This document shows positions 57,222 through 64,000 of a DNA stretch of 64,000 nt, piece after piece. Each line of letters starts with the position of its first letter. Positions within the stretch are counted from its first letter, which is position 1. The stretch comes from Cognatishimia sp. F0-27 (GTDB taxonomy: Bacteria > Pseudomonadota > Alphaproteobacteria > Rhodobacterales > Rhodobacteraceae): contig NZ_JAFMPQ010000016.1 in assembly GCF_020667845.1 (NCBI RefSeq), forward strand, positions 37,165 to 101,164. Direction: 5' to 3'. The notes beneath the pieces are model-generated. The model had not been told where the DNA came from. It saw nothing but the letters and a program-made list of their open reading frames with translations, and did no database searches. A program made the position numbers and the translations under genes.

Positions 57222-58211
57222 TTATTCGCTCATCGCGGCCTGGAAACGCTCAAGATAGGCTTGCGCATCCGGGTATTCCGCGAGGATCACATCCCAGCTC
57301 TTGCGTGCGCTTTCCATGAATGGCGCGAGGTCCGGTTCGATGATCTCGACGCCCATTTCGGCGGCAGTGGCCATGCCTGCGTCTGCAAGTTCGTCATGCG
57401 CGGCAATGCCAACGGCAATTGCATCGGTTGCGGCCTGCTGGATCATCTCCTGCATGTCCGCGGGAACACCGTCCCACCAGGATTTGGAGACAACCATGAT
57501 CGTGGTCGATTGGTGCGCCTTGGTCATGGTGTAGGAGGACACCACCTCGACGAACTTGTCAGCCACAAGCGCGTCCGGGCTGATTTCAATCGCGTCCACC
57601 ACGTTGTTCTGAAGCGCCATGAACAGTTCACCATAGGACATCGGGGTCGGCTGCGTGCCCATCGCCTTGTAGGCCTCGACAAAGCCCGGAGTCGGCAACA
57701 CGCGGATCTTCAGACCCTGCATGTCATCGATGCTTGACACCATGGCAGGATCCTTCGCGGCGACGGAGCGTTCGTAGATCGACCCGAATCCCAGCCCATA
57801 CATGCCATATTCACCCAGAAGGTCGAGCATCTCGCGACCCATGTCGCTTTGCAGGATCTCGTAGGCCTGGCTCTTGTCCTCGAAAAGATACGGCAGGGAG
57901 AGCACGCGATAAGCGTCAACCACGGTTTCCAGCGTGGATCCGCCAACGAAGCCCCCGGTCAGGATGCCGGTGCGCATCGACTGGATCGCGCGACCTTCGT
58001 TGCCAGCCTGTCCGCAGCACTGGATCTCGACAGCGACATCGCCACCAGAGCGCTCTTCGATGAGCTTTTTGAACTCGTTCAGCGTCACCTGATAGGGGCT
58101 CGTGTCAGACAGCACATGCGCCATCGTCATCGTGTAGCTCTGCGCCTGTGCGACGCCCGCGGCAAGCATCGCCGCCGCTGTCAGCCCAAAGAGTTTTTTC
58201 GTGATACCCAT
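57222..58211 (-). CDS. dctP: TRAP transporter 1, substrate-binding protein DctP
   Basis: A 329-residue periplasmic binding protein with Sec signal peptide MGITKKLFGLTAAAMLAAGVAQA (cleavage about residue 23). Typical features are SYTMTMAHVLSDTSPYQVTLNEFKKLIEERSGG, the DMQGLKIRVLPTPGFVEAYKAMG block with the carboxylate-binding Arg, GTQPTPMSYGELFMALQNNVVDAIE, and YTMTKAHQST. The frame continues upstream to 59264 but that part is out-of-phase dctM sequence. Unusually, the mature region includes a Cys-Cys pair (IQCCGQAGNEG). Last in transcription of dctQ-dctM-dctP. Ligand unknown; an organic acid is likely. Confidence 0.92.
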   Translation of the reverse strand: MGITKKLFGLTAAAMLAAGVAQAQSYTMTMAHVLSDTSPYQVTLNEFKKLIEERSGGDVAVEIQCCGQAGNEGRAIQSMRTGILTGGFVGGSTLETVVDAYRVLSLPYLFEDKSQAYEILQSDMGREMLDLLGEYGMYGLGFGSIYERSVAAKDPAMVSSIDDMQGLKIRVLPTPGFVEAYKAMGTQPTPMSYGELFMALQNNVVDAIEISPDALVADKFVEVVSSYTMTKAHQSTTIMVVSKSWWDGVPADMQEMIQQAATDAIAVGIAAHDELADAGMATAAEMGVEIIEPDLAPFMESARKSWDVILAEYPDAQAYLERFQAAMSE

Positions 58212-58243
58212 GATTGTGTTCCCTGTTGTTGAGTGCTTGTCGA

Positions 58244-59515
58244 TTATCGGAGCAGGACCAGAGACAGGCCCGGGACGTAGGTGATGATCATCAGATTGGT
58301 AAGGAGGACCATCAGGAAGATCGCCAGCGGGCGCATGAGCTGCTCCATGCTGATGCGCGCGATACCGCAGGCGATGAACAAGTTGACGCCGACAGGAGGG
58401 GTCACCATTCCGACGGCGAGGTTGACGATCATGATCAGTCCGAAATGAACCGGATCGATGCCATAGCTGACAGCAATGGGTGACAGGATCGGACCCAGGA
58501 TCACGATTGCGGCAAAGGTCTCCATGAACATGCCGACAACGAGAAGGAACACGTTGACCAGCAGCAGGAAATAAATCGGATTTTCGGTGATCGTGGTCAG
58601 CAATTGGCCAATTTGCTGCGGTGCCCGCAACAGGTGCAGCGCGAAACCGAACATCGACGCGAACGCAACAATGATCATGACAACCGAGGACGTCACCGCC
58701 GCCGATGCAAAGACGCGCGGCAAAGCGGACACCGGCAGTTCGCGATAGACCACGACCCCGAGGATCAGCGCATAGAACACCGCGACGACTGCGGCTTCGG
58801 TTGCGGTAAAGATCCCCCCGAAAATGCCCCCGAGAATGATGACAGGCAGGAGCAGGGAAAGCGAGGCACGCCAGAATGCCGCCGCCACATCTGCAAGCCA
58901 TGGGGTCAGCTTGAACGGCTGGCGCTCGCCATAGCCCATGATCCAGGCCATCAGGATCGCCGTCGTCATCAGCGACACCCCGATCATCAGCCCCGGCAGG
59001 AACCCGGCAATGAAGAGGTCGGTGATCGACACGCCGTTGACGACGCCGTAGATCACCATGGCGACGGAGGGCGGAATGATCACGCCAAGCTCTCCGGAGG
59101 ATGCCGTGGTCGCCGCCGAGAAGGGGCGCGGGTATTTCTGTTTTTCCATTTCCGGGATCAGCATCGACCCCACCGCCGCTGCCGTTGCGGCCGATGATCC
59201 CGAGATCGTCGCAAAGAGCATCGAGGTCATCACGACCGCGATTGCCAACCCGCCACGGATCCACGACACCAAAGCCTTGGCAAACCCCACAAGGCGCGCC
59301 GCGATTCCGCCCTCCTGCATCAGCTTTCCAGCGAGAACATAAAGCGGAAGCGCCATAAGCGCGAAACTGTCCAGCGCGTCAAACACCACCTGCGGAATGG
59401 CGATGAAGGGGATGCCCTTGTCCATGAGCGTCGCCAGAGACGCCATACCGAGGGAAAGCGCGATCGGGACGCTGGCAAGGAAGAGGGCAAAGAGAACAGC
59501 AACCAGAAGGACCAA
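58244..59515 (-). CDS. dctM: TRAP transporter 1, large permease DctM
   Basis: A 423-residue, about twelve-helix membrane subunit that carries the transport path. Diagnostic segments: FALMALPLYVLAGKLMQEGGIAARLV, ATISGSSAATAAAVGSMLIPEM, SSGELGVIIPPSVAMVIYGVV, GGIFTATEAAVVAVFYALILG and FGLIMIVNLAVGMVTPPVGVNLFI. Its start lies 3 bp from the dctQ stop. Downstream is dctP with a 32-bp gap. Confidence 0.94.
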   Translation of the reverse strand: MVLLVAVLFALFLASVPIALSLGMASLATLMDKGIPFIAIPQVVFDALDSFALMALPLYVLAGKLMQEGGIAARLVGFAKALVSWIRGGLAIAVVMTSMLFATISGSSAATAAAVGSMLIPEMEKQKYPRPFSAATTASSGELGVIIPPSVAMVIYGVVNGVSITDLFIAGFLPGLMIGVSLMTTAILMAWIMGYGERQPFKLTPWLADVAAAFWRASLSLLLPVIILGGIFGGIFTATEAAVVAVFYALILGVVVYRELPVSALPRVFASAAVTSSVVMIIVAFASMFGFALHLLRAPQQIGQLLTTITENPIYFLLLVNVFLLVVGMFMETFAAIVILGPILSPIAVSYGIDPVHFGLIMIVNLAVGMVTPPVGVNLFIACGIARISMEQLMRPLAIFLMVLLTNLMIITYVPGLSLVLLR

Positions 59516-59518
59516 GGC

Positions 59519-60049
59519 TCAATCCTCCGGCGCGAAATCAGCGGCAAAGCGGATATCGCGATCAAGCGAAATCGTTTCTGCGATCAGGGCCAGCGAATTG
59601 ATGATCATGATGACCATCGACACGGGCATGGCCCAGTAAACCTTGTCCTTTTTTATCCCGAGCACAGGGCTGGTTTCGGACCGACCCAATTCAAGGAAAT
59701 CGAGCCCCACCCAAAAAAGCAGCCCGAAAAACCCGATGCAGAGCAACATCACACCGTATCTGATGGGGACGCCAATCTTCGCCGGAACTTTTCGCACACC
59801 GAACTCTAGTGCGATCATACGCGCGTGACGGACACCGATTGCCGCGCCCAGAAAGACCATCCAGATAAGCGTATAGCGCGCCAGTTCCTCTGTCCAAGGA
59901 GCGGAGATGTTATACCCGGCCGCGGTGAGAACGAACCTCACAAGTACCTGCCATAAAACGGCAAATGCAACTATGGCGAGGAGGAAACCGACGATCATGG
60001 TCAAGACCGCGTTCATTCGGTCGACCGCTTGTACAAAACTCGGCAGCAC
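59519..60049 (-). CDS. dctQ: TRAP transporter 1, small permease DctQ
   Basis: About 176 residues, four helices. Seen: FAVLWQVLVRFVLTAAGYNISAPWTEELARYTLIWMVFLGAAIGVRHARMIAL, the DctQ signature with the conserved Trp-Thr-Glu-Glu. The start is uncertain: GTG at 60049 (GGAG about 11 bases upstream) gives VLPSFVQAVDRMNAVLTM, a normal-looking lead into helix 1; an ATG at 60016 begins right at the helix; the frame is open to 60121. First gene of the leftward TRAP operon. Confidence 0.85.
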   Translation of the reverse strand: MLPSFVQAVDRMNAVLTMIVGFLLAIVAFAVLWQVLVRFVLTAAGYNISAPWTEELARYTLIWMVFLGAAIGVRHARMIALEFGVRKVPAKIGVPIRYGVMLLCIGFFGLLFWVGLDFLELGRSETSPVLGIKKDKVYWAMPVSMVIMIINSLALIAETISLDRDIRFAADFAPED

Positions 60050-60558
60050 CCGGCAGTCACTCCCCAAAGTGTTCGCATCGCGACTTTTTGTTCGAATTTG
60101 ACGGTATTCGATTCTGCGCAAAGAGCAAAGAGAAATTCAGCGCCCTGATTTCAGAGGTACGCGCCGCCAAAGACCGAAGCCATCCGTCAGCGCATCCGAG
60201 GCTTTCTCCGGGCCGCCCAAACCGCCGGCCTCGGTCTCGGAGACCTCATTAATCCGAGCGAGCTGACGCCTTGCCCCGCCCCAACGTTTGACGTCTTGCG
60301 ACAATTCTCCATGCACACTGCTCCGAGGCTCTTCGTTTGGCAGAGTCGCCACCAAATGCGCATAACGATTCGGCGAAACGTGGAACGCCACCGGATGCTG
60401 CAACGCGGCGTCGCCAACCATGATGCGGGAAAGGCCGGTCAGCAACGGCGCGACCGTTTCCCCGCATCATCACGATTCAGATATTATGGAGACTTTTCAT
60501 ATACCTAGAGAGGTATCTCAAAAACGGAGATGACGCGGCATCGCACGTGACAAAACAC
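60050..60558. other. Intergenic region between the divergent TRAP operons
   Basis: About 510 bp. It includes a 102-codon leftward frame (60137-60445) and overlapping frames on both strands, none with a recognised domain or good ribosome binding site. A regulator gene would be expected here for the LacI-type operator at 60570, but none is visible. AT content rises from about 60470 toward the operator. Confidence 0.45.
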
Positions 60559-60589
60559 TTGCCAAAAGCAAATGTAAGCGCTTACATTT
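60559..60589 (+). promoter_or_regulatory. Promoter and LacI-type operator of TRAP operon 2
   Basis: TTGCCA (60559-60564), 17 bp and TTACAT (60582-60587) form the promoter. A perfect 20-bp palindrome at 60570-60589, with core TGTAAGCGCTTACA, covers the spacer and -10. This is the classic LacI/GalR operator type with central CG, placed for direct repression. Confidence 0.75.
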
Positions 60590-60620
60590 AACCTTACGGA
60601 AAGCTTGGGAGGGCTTGACC

Positions 60621-60794
60621 ATGGCATTGATCATCTCAGCGGTTTTGTTCTTTGCCTATGTCGCAAATGTCGTGCTTGGCGCAACGGGCGGGGCGGCATT
60701 CATGGGCGATCTCGGCGAAGCCATCGTGCTTTTCACAGCTTCGATAGCCTTCACGATCGCGATCCTGAAACGGGAACGCGACGCACGAAAATAA
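60621..60794 (+). CDS. Small membrane protein of the TRAP operon, 57 residues
   Basis: ATG at 60621 with GGGAGGG about eight bases upstream; 57 codons then TAA. The product begins MALIISAVLFFAYVANVVLG (first helix), has a short loop ATGGAAFMGDLGE, a second helix AIVLFTASIAFTIAILK, and a basic tail RERDARK, so both ends are probably cytoplasmic. It is the first gene after the LacI-type operator and 39 bp before dctP. I do not recognise a family. As a small co-expressed membrane protein it could be an accessory of the transporter (inference). Confidence 0.75.
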   Translation: MALIISAVLFFAYVANVVLGATGGAAFMGDLGEAIVLFTASIAFTIAILKRERDARK

Positions 60795-60833
60795 CAAATC
60801 ATCCGACATAACGACGTCTCAAGGGAGGGACAC

Positions 60834-61982
60834 ATGACCTACGAAAAGGAAGAGCTAGCCTCGACAGAGCGCAGAAACTTTCTGAAGCTTGCAACAACCG
60901 GCGGCTTCACGGCCGCGCTTGTTGCCGGCGCTGCCGGAACGCTCTGGTCCACCGAGGCTGCAGCGCAAACCGCACAGGAAGAGCGTGACCGCGAGCGTGC
61001 CGCCGAGCATACGATGACGTTGGCCACTGCTTACGTGCTGGGGGCATCGCGCAGCTACCCGATCATGCAGCTCGACCTCAAGGAGAACATCCAGAACGCC
61101 ACAAACGGCAAGGTCTATGTGAAGCTCGCACCGGGCGGACAGCTCGGCGCCGGTGGTGCGTTGGCGCAAGCGGTTCAGGGCGGCACGATCCAGTGCGCGC
61201 AGCATTCCTTGGCAAACTTTGCACCGTTCGCGAGCACGGTCGACCTGATCAACCTGCCTTATTTCTGCGGTTCCAACCAGCGTTTCACAAACCTTGTGAC
61301 ATCCGACACCTGGAAAGCTGAAGTGCATCCCAAGATCGAAGCGTCCGGCTTCAAGGCGCTGTTCTACATCAACATCGATCCGCGTGTCGTCGCCGTGCGT
61401 GCCGGTGGCGCGGGCCCCGTGATCACGCCGGACGACCTCAAGGGGGTCAAGTTCCGCGTTCCGGGCAGCCAGATGCTTCAGCAGTATTACCGGATGGTCG
61501 GCGCGAACCCGACGCCGGTCGCCTGGGGCGAAACACCCTCCGCGATCAAGCAGGGCGTTGCCGACGCGCTCGACCCATCGGTGGGCGCACTGTATGTCTT
61601 CGGCTTCTCCGACATCCTGTCCCACGTGACATTCACGCAGGCCGTCCCTGACAGCCAAGTCTATTCGATGAACCTCGAATGGTTTAACGCGCTTCCCGGC
61701 GATGTGCAGGAAGGCATCGAGTTTGCCGGCGAAATGACCGCGCATCAGAACCTCGCAAAGGTGCCGTCAGCACGCACCTACGCCATGGCAGAGCTGGCCA
61801 AGGCCGGTGTTCAGTTCCACTCGCTCTCCGATGATCAGTTGGCGGTGTGGAAGGAGACCGGCGGATATCAGCGTTCCGAATGGGACACCTTCAAGACGGA
61901 GCTGGCCGGTTCGATGGAGACCTTTGCCAAGCTCGAAGAAGCCGCCGGTACGCAAGGCCGCTACTACGTCCACGACGCCTGA
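60834..61982 (+). CDS. dctP: TRAP transporter 2, substrate-binding protein DctP (Tat-exported)
   Basis: A 382-residue binding protein. The N-terminus has a twin-arginine signal (TERRNFLKLA, Arg13-Arg14, then a mild hydrophobic stretch ending AAAQ at about 42-45), so it is exported folded. Body: HTMTLATAYVLGASRSYPIM, KVYVKLAPGGQLGAGGALAQAVQGG, DDLKGVKFRVPGSQMLQQYYRMVGANPTPVAWGE with the conserved Arg of the carboxylate site, and GVADALDPSVGALY. GGGAGGG precedes the ATG. Ligand unknown; the downstream partial gene may hint at a C3 sulfonate or a related alcohol/acid. Confidence 0.92.
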   Translation: MTYEKEELASTERRNFLKLATTGGFTAALVAGAAGTLWSTEAAAQTAQEERDRERAAEHTMTLATAYVLGASRSYPIMQLDLKENIQNATNGKVYVKLAPGGQLGAGGALAQAVQGGTIQCAQHSLANFAPFASTVDLINLPYFCGSNQRFTNLVTSDTWKAEVHPKIEASGFKALFYINIDPRVVAVRAGGAGPVITPDDLKGVKFRVPGSQMLQQYYRMVGANPTPVAWGETPSAIKQGVADALDPSVGALYVFGFSDILSHVTFTQAVPDSQVYSMNLEWFNALPGDVQEGIEFAGEMTAHQNLAKVPSARTYAMAELAKAGVQFHSLSDDQLAVWKETGGYQRSEWDTFKTELAGSMETFAKLEEAAGTQGRYYVHDA

Positions 61983-61997
61983 TCGGCGTAAAACCAC

Positions 61998-62021
61998 GGG
62001 CGCGCCGAGACCGGCGCGCCC
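61998..62021 (+). repeat. Intercistronic hairpin between dctP and dctQ
   Basis: GGGCGCGCC (61998-62006) and GGCGCGCCC (62013-62021) form a perfect 9-bp stem around six bases, without a T-run. It probably stabilises the dctP mRNA, giving more binding protein than permease. Confidence 0.6.
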
Positions 62022-62098
62022 GACACACCGCAGTCACCCGATTTCATTTTGACATGAGTCCCGGCGCTTGCCTGTGCGGCGCCTGACGGGAGAACTCC

Positions 62099-62614
62099 AT
62101 GCACCGCATACTTGACGCCCTCAATCGGAACGCGGAGCGCTGGGCGCTTCTGGTGTTCTATATCATGCTCGTTGCGACCATGTTCATCGAGGTGCTGCGC
62201 CGCGAAATCCTGTCTTACAGCTCCATCTGGGGCGAGGAAATCGTGCGCTACAGCTTCATTTATCTTGCCTGGATCGGCGCTGCAGCAGCCGTCAAGGAGC
62301 GCGGACACATCCGCATCGATGTTCTCATGCAATATGTCGGCCGGCGGGTGAAAGCCCTGCTCTATATCTTCGGCGATCTGGTCATGTTCGTTGTCGCGCT
62401 GATCGCGTTCTACTGGTCATTCGAGGCGGTCCACGTGTCCTGGAAATTCGGGTCCGTGACCCACGGTCTGCGGATCAGCCAGGTCTTCTTTCTGAGCGCT
62501 GTGCCGATTGGCTTCGCCTTGGTGATGGTCCGCCTTGTGCAGTCTTTCCTCCGCGATGTCGCGGACCTTCGTGCGGGCAAGCCCGTCTACGAAGGCGACA
62601 AACTTTTCGACTGA
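62099..62614 (+). CDS. dctQ: TRAP transporter 2, small permease DctQ
   Basis: A 171-residue, four-helix protein. MHRILDALNRNAERWALLVFYIMLVATMFIEVLRREIL leads into SSIWGEEIVRYSFIYLAWIGAAAAVKERGHIRIDVL, the conserved DctQ core. Good ribosome binding site (GGGAGAA). The dctM start is 10 bp downstream. Confidence 0.92.
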   Translation: MHRILDALNRNAERWALLVFYIMLVATMFIEVLRREILSYSSIWGEEIVRYSFIYLAWIGAAAAVKERGHIRIDVLMQYVGRRVKALLYIFGDLVMFVVALIAFYWSFEAVHVSWKFGSVTHGLRISQVFFLSAVPIGFALVMVRLVQSFLRDVADLRAGKPVYEGDKLFD

Positions 62615-62624
62615 GGGAAACGCC

Positions 62625-63956
62625 ATGCTTTGGAATCAGCTCCAGAACCAGACCGTCGAGCTCGGCTGGGATTTCTATGGTCCCGTGCTGCTTTTCGTCT
62701 TGCTGGTTGCGCTGGCGGTGCCGGTTTGGGCCGCGATCGGATCGGCGGCAATCCTGATGCTGCTGTGGTCTGGCGCGCTGCCGCTGTCGCTTGTCGGTGA
62801 AAGCCTTTTTCACGGGATCGACCATTTCGCGCTGACCGCCGTGCCGCTGTTTATCCTGACCGGCGACGTGCTTGTGCGCACGGGCCTCAGCCGCAAGTTT
62901 CTCGATGTTGCCGAGGCGCTGACCCAGTTTGCGAAGGGCGGCTTTGGCTCTGCAACGGTGCTCGTGTGCGGCATGTTCGCCGCGATATCCGGCTCGGACG
63001 CCGCTGGCGCGGCGGCTGTTGGCCGCATGACCATCGCGCGTCTCGTCGAAAGCGGATATCCCCGGCCCTACGCCTGCGCGCTTGTTGCCGCCGGTGCCTG
63101 TACAGGCATCCTGATCCCGCCCTCCATCGCCTACATCATCATCGGCCTTGTGCTGGGCATATCCGCCTCAACCCTGTTTCTGGCGGCCGTCATCCCCGGT
63201 CTTGCGATCCTCGTGTCGATCCTCGCGACAAACATCATCATGAACCGGCTCTATGGCTGGGAGGGCGGCGGCAATATCTCTCTATCCGACTACCTGGCAA
63301 ATCTCGGCAAGGCGCTGAAATCCGGCTGGTATGCCTTCATCGTGCCCGGCATCATCTTTTATGGCATCTTTTCCGGCCGTCTGACGCCCACGGAAGCCGG
63401 TGCAACCGCAGTGGTTGTCACCATCATCATGGGCTTCATCCTGCGGACCCTGAGACTGAGTGACTTTCCCGCCATGCTGGTGAGTTCCGCCAAGGTCAAC
63501 GGTGTGATCCTCCCAATCATCGCCTTCTCTCTGCCTCTGGCGCAGGCGCTCGCGATCATGGGAGTCCCGCAGGGTTTTGTCGCTGCGGCGACATCGGTGA
63601 GTGAAGAGCCTTGGGTCTTGATCCTGATGATGGTCGGGATTCTCGTTGCCGCGGGCTGCGTGATGGAGACGACACCGAATATCGTGATCCTTGCGCCGAT
63701 CCTGAAGCCGCTGGCGGACAATATCGGCATGAACGAGATCCAGTTCTGTATCATGATGATCACCGCTCTGGGCGTTGGCTTCATCACCCCCCCGCTTGGC
63801 CTGAACCTGTTCGTCGTGTCTGGCATCACCGGCGAGTCGATCCTCAAGATCGCTTACCGCGCCATACCGTTCGTTCTGTTCATGCTGATTGTGACCCTGT
63901 TCATCGCATACGTGCCGTTTATCTCGACGGCGCTGTTGCCGGACATTTACAGATAG
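62625..63956 (+). CDS. dctM: TRAP transporter 2, large permease DctM
   Basis: A 443-residue, about twelve-helix permease. ATG at 62625 with GAGGGAA upstream; the earlier frame lies inside dctQ. Signature segments: FALTAVPLFILTGDVLVRTGLSRKFLDVAEAL, ISGSDAAGAAAVGRMTIARLVESGYPRP, ACTGILIPPSIAYIIIGLV, FSGRLTPTEAGATAVVVTI and TALGVGFITPPLGLNLFVVSG. Unlike typical DctM it reads SDAAGAAAVG where most have SxxATAAAxG, but this is a modest variation. Followed after 10 bp by another gene at the window edge. Confidence 0.93.
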   Translation: MLWNQLQNQTVELGWDFYGPVLLFVLLVALAVPVWAAIGSAAILMLLWSGALPLSLVGESLFHGIDHFALTAVPLFILTGDVLVRTGLSRKFLDVAEALTQFAKGGFGSATVLVCGMFAAISGSDAAGAAAVGRMTIARLVESGYPRPYACALVAAGACTGILIPPSIAYIIIGLVLGISASTLFLAAVIPGLAILVSILATNIIMNRLYGWEGGGNISLSDYLANLGKALKSGWYAFIVPGIIFYGIFSGRLTPTEAGATAVVVTIIMGFILRTLRLSDFPAMLVSSAKVNGVILPIIAFSLPLAQALAIMGVPQGFVAAATSVSEEPWVLILMMVGILVAAGCVMETTPNIVILAPILKPLADNIGMNEIQFCIMMITALGVGFITPPLGLNLFVVSGITGESILKIAYRAIPFVLFMLIVTLFIAYVPFISTALLPDIYR

Positions 63957-63966
63957 GACCTTAGGA

Positions 63967-64000
63967 ATGGCGAGAGAGTATCTGAAGAAGGCGGTTCTGA
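63967..64000 (+). CDS. Start of a further operon gene, possibly histidinol-dehydrogenase/HpsN-like (right edge)
   Basis: ATG at 63967 with AGGA immediately upstream and 11 visible codons: MAREYLKKAVL. From memory, histidinol-dehydrogenase-like enzymes of sulfopropanediol degradation (HpsN) in marine Rhodobacteraceae begin in much this way, and their genes sit beside TRAP transporters. Eleven residues are not enough to prove it. If right, TRAP operon 2 would import dihydroxypropanesulfonate or a similar compound. Confidence 0.4.
   Translation, partial: MAREYLKKAVL

Noticed and set aside
58212..59264. N-terminal extension of TRAP 1 DctP (351 extra codons)
   Set aside because: Out-of-frame dctM sequence; the signal peptide at 58211 marks the true start.

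Overview
This 64 kb window reads as chromosomal DNA of a marine-type alphaproteobacterium, most likely of the Rhodobacteraceae/Roseobacter group. The signs are high GC content, the cluster mutM / enoyl-CoA hydratase / rpsT / dnaA / dnaN / recF / gyrB, two TRAP transporters plus a TctABC transporter, an Irr-type iron box in front of mbfA, and an alphaproteobacterial LexA box (GAAC-N7-GAAC). The taxonomic assignment is inference from gene content. I saw no rRNA, tRNA, CRISPR array, insertion sequence or prophage.

Layout. 1-0.5 kb: start of mutL (leaving the left edge), a consensus DnaA box and a 34-residue ORF. 0.6-8.7 kb: polyamine uptake and catabolism (class III aminotransferase, GntR/FCD regulator, PotFGHI-type ABC transporter, FAD amine oxidase). 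8.7-12 kb: DMT exporter, two unknown proteins and a lipoprotein. 12-19 kb: ilvD, CPBP protease, accD-folC, LysM protein. 19-28.5 kb: zapE, MFS carrier, mbfA, a TetR gene with a small secreted peptide and three matching operators, fghA, UPF0178, HAD, AEC carrier, NYN protein. 28.6-35.7 kb: the rimP-nusA-ylxR-infB translation/transcription operon and an HD protein. 35.8-39 kb: tctCBA. 39.2-41.9 kb: a LexA-box-controlled radical SAM / UdgX DNA-repair pair. 42-43.8 kb: phosphatase and a sugar transferase broken by one stop codon. 44-49.5 kb: ubiB-ubiE, two paralogous unknown membrane proteins, mutM, enoyl-CoA hydratase. 49.8-57 kb: rpsT, dnaA, dnaN, recF, gyrB. 57-64 kb: two divergent TRAP operons, the second with a perfect LacI-type operator, a 57-residue membrane protein and the start of a dehydrogenase-like gene at the right edge.

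The most interesting system is at 39.2-41.9 kb. A radical SAM protein carries a helix-hairpin-helix and ends in QLSLF, a textbook sliding-clamp-binding pentapeptide. It is co-transcribed with a DUF4130-UdgX fusion that keeps the RRIH crosslinking loop, and a perfect LexA box abuts its start codon. This points to a damage-induced uracil/abasic-site pathway tethered to the replisome. Other signals are three copies of a dispersed 22-bp element, a proline-rich insert of about 110 residues in the polyamine ATPase, and a nonsense codon in the catalytic region of a sugar transferase.

Several start codons were moved inward from the longest open frame because of ribosome binding sites or family alignment; this is stated where it applies.
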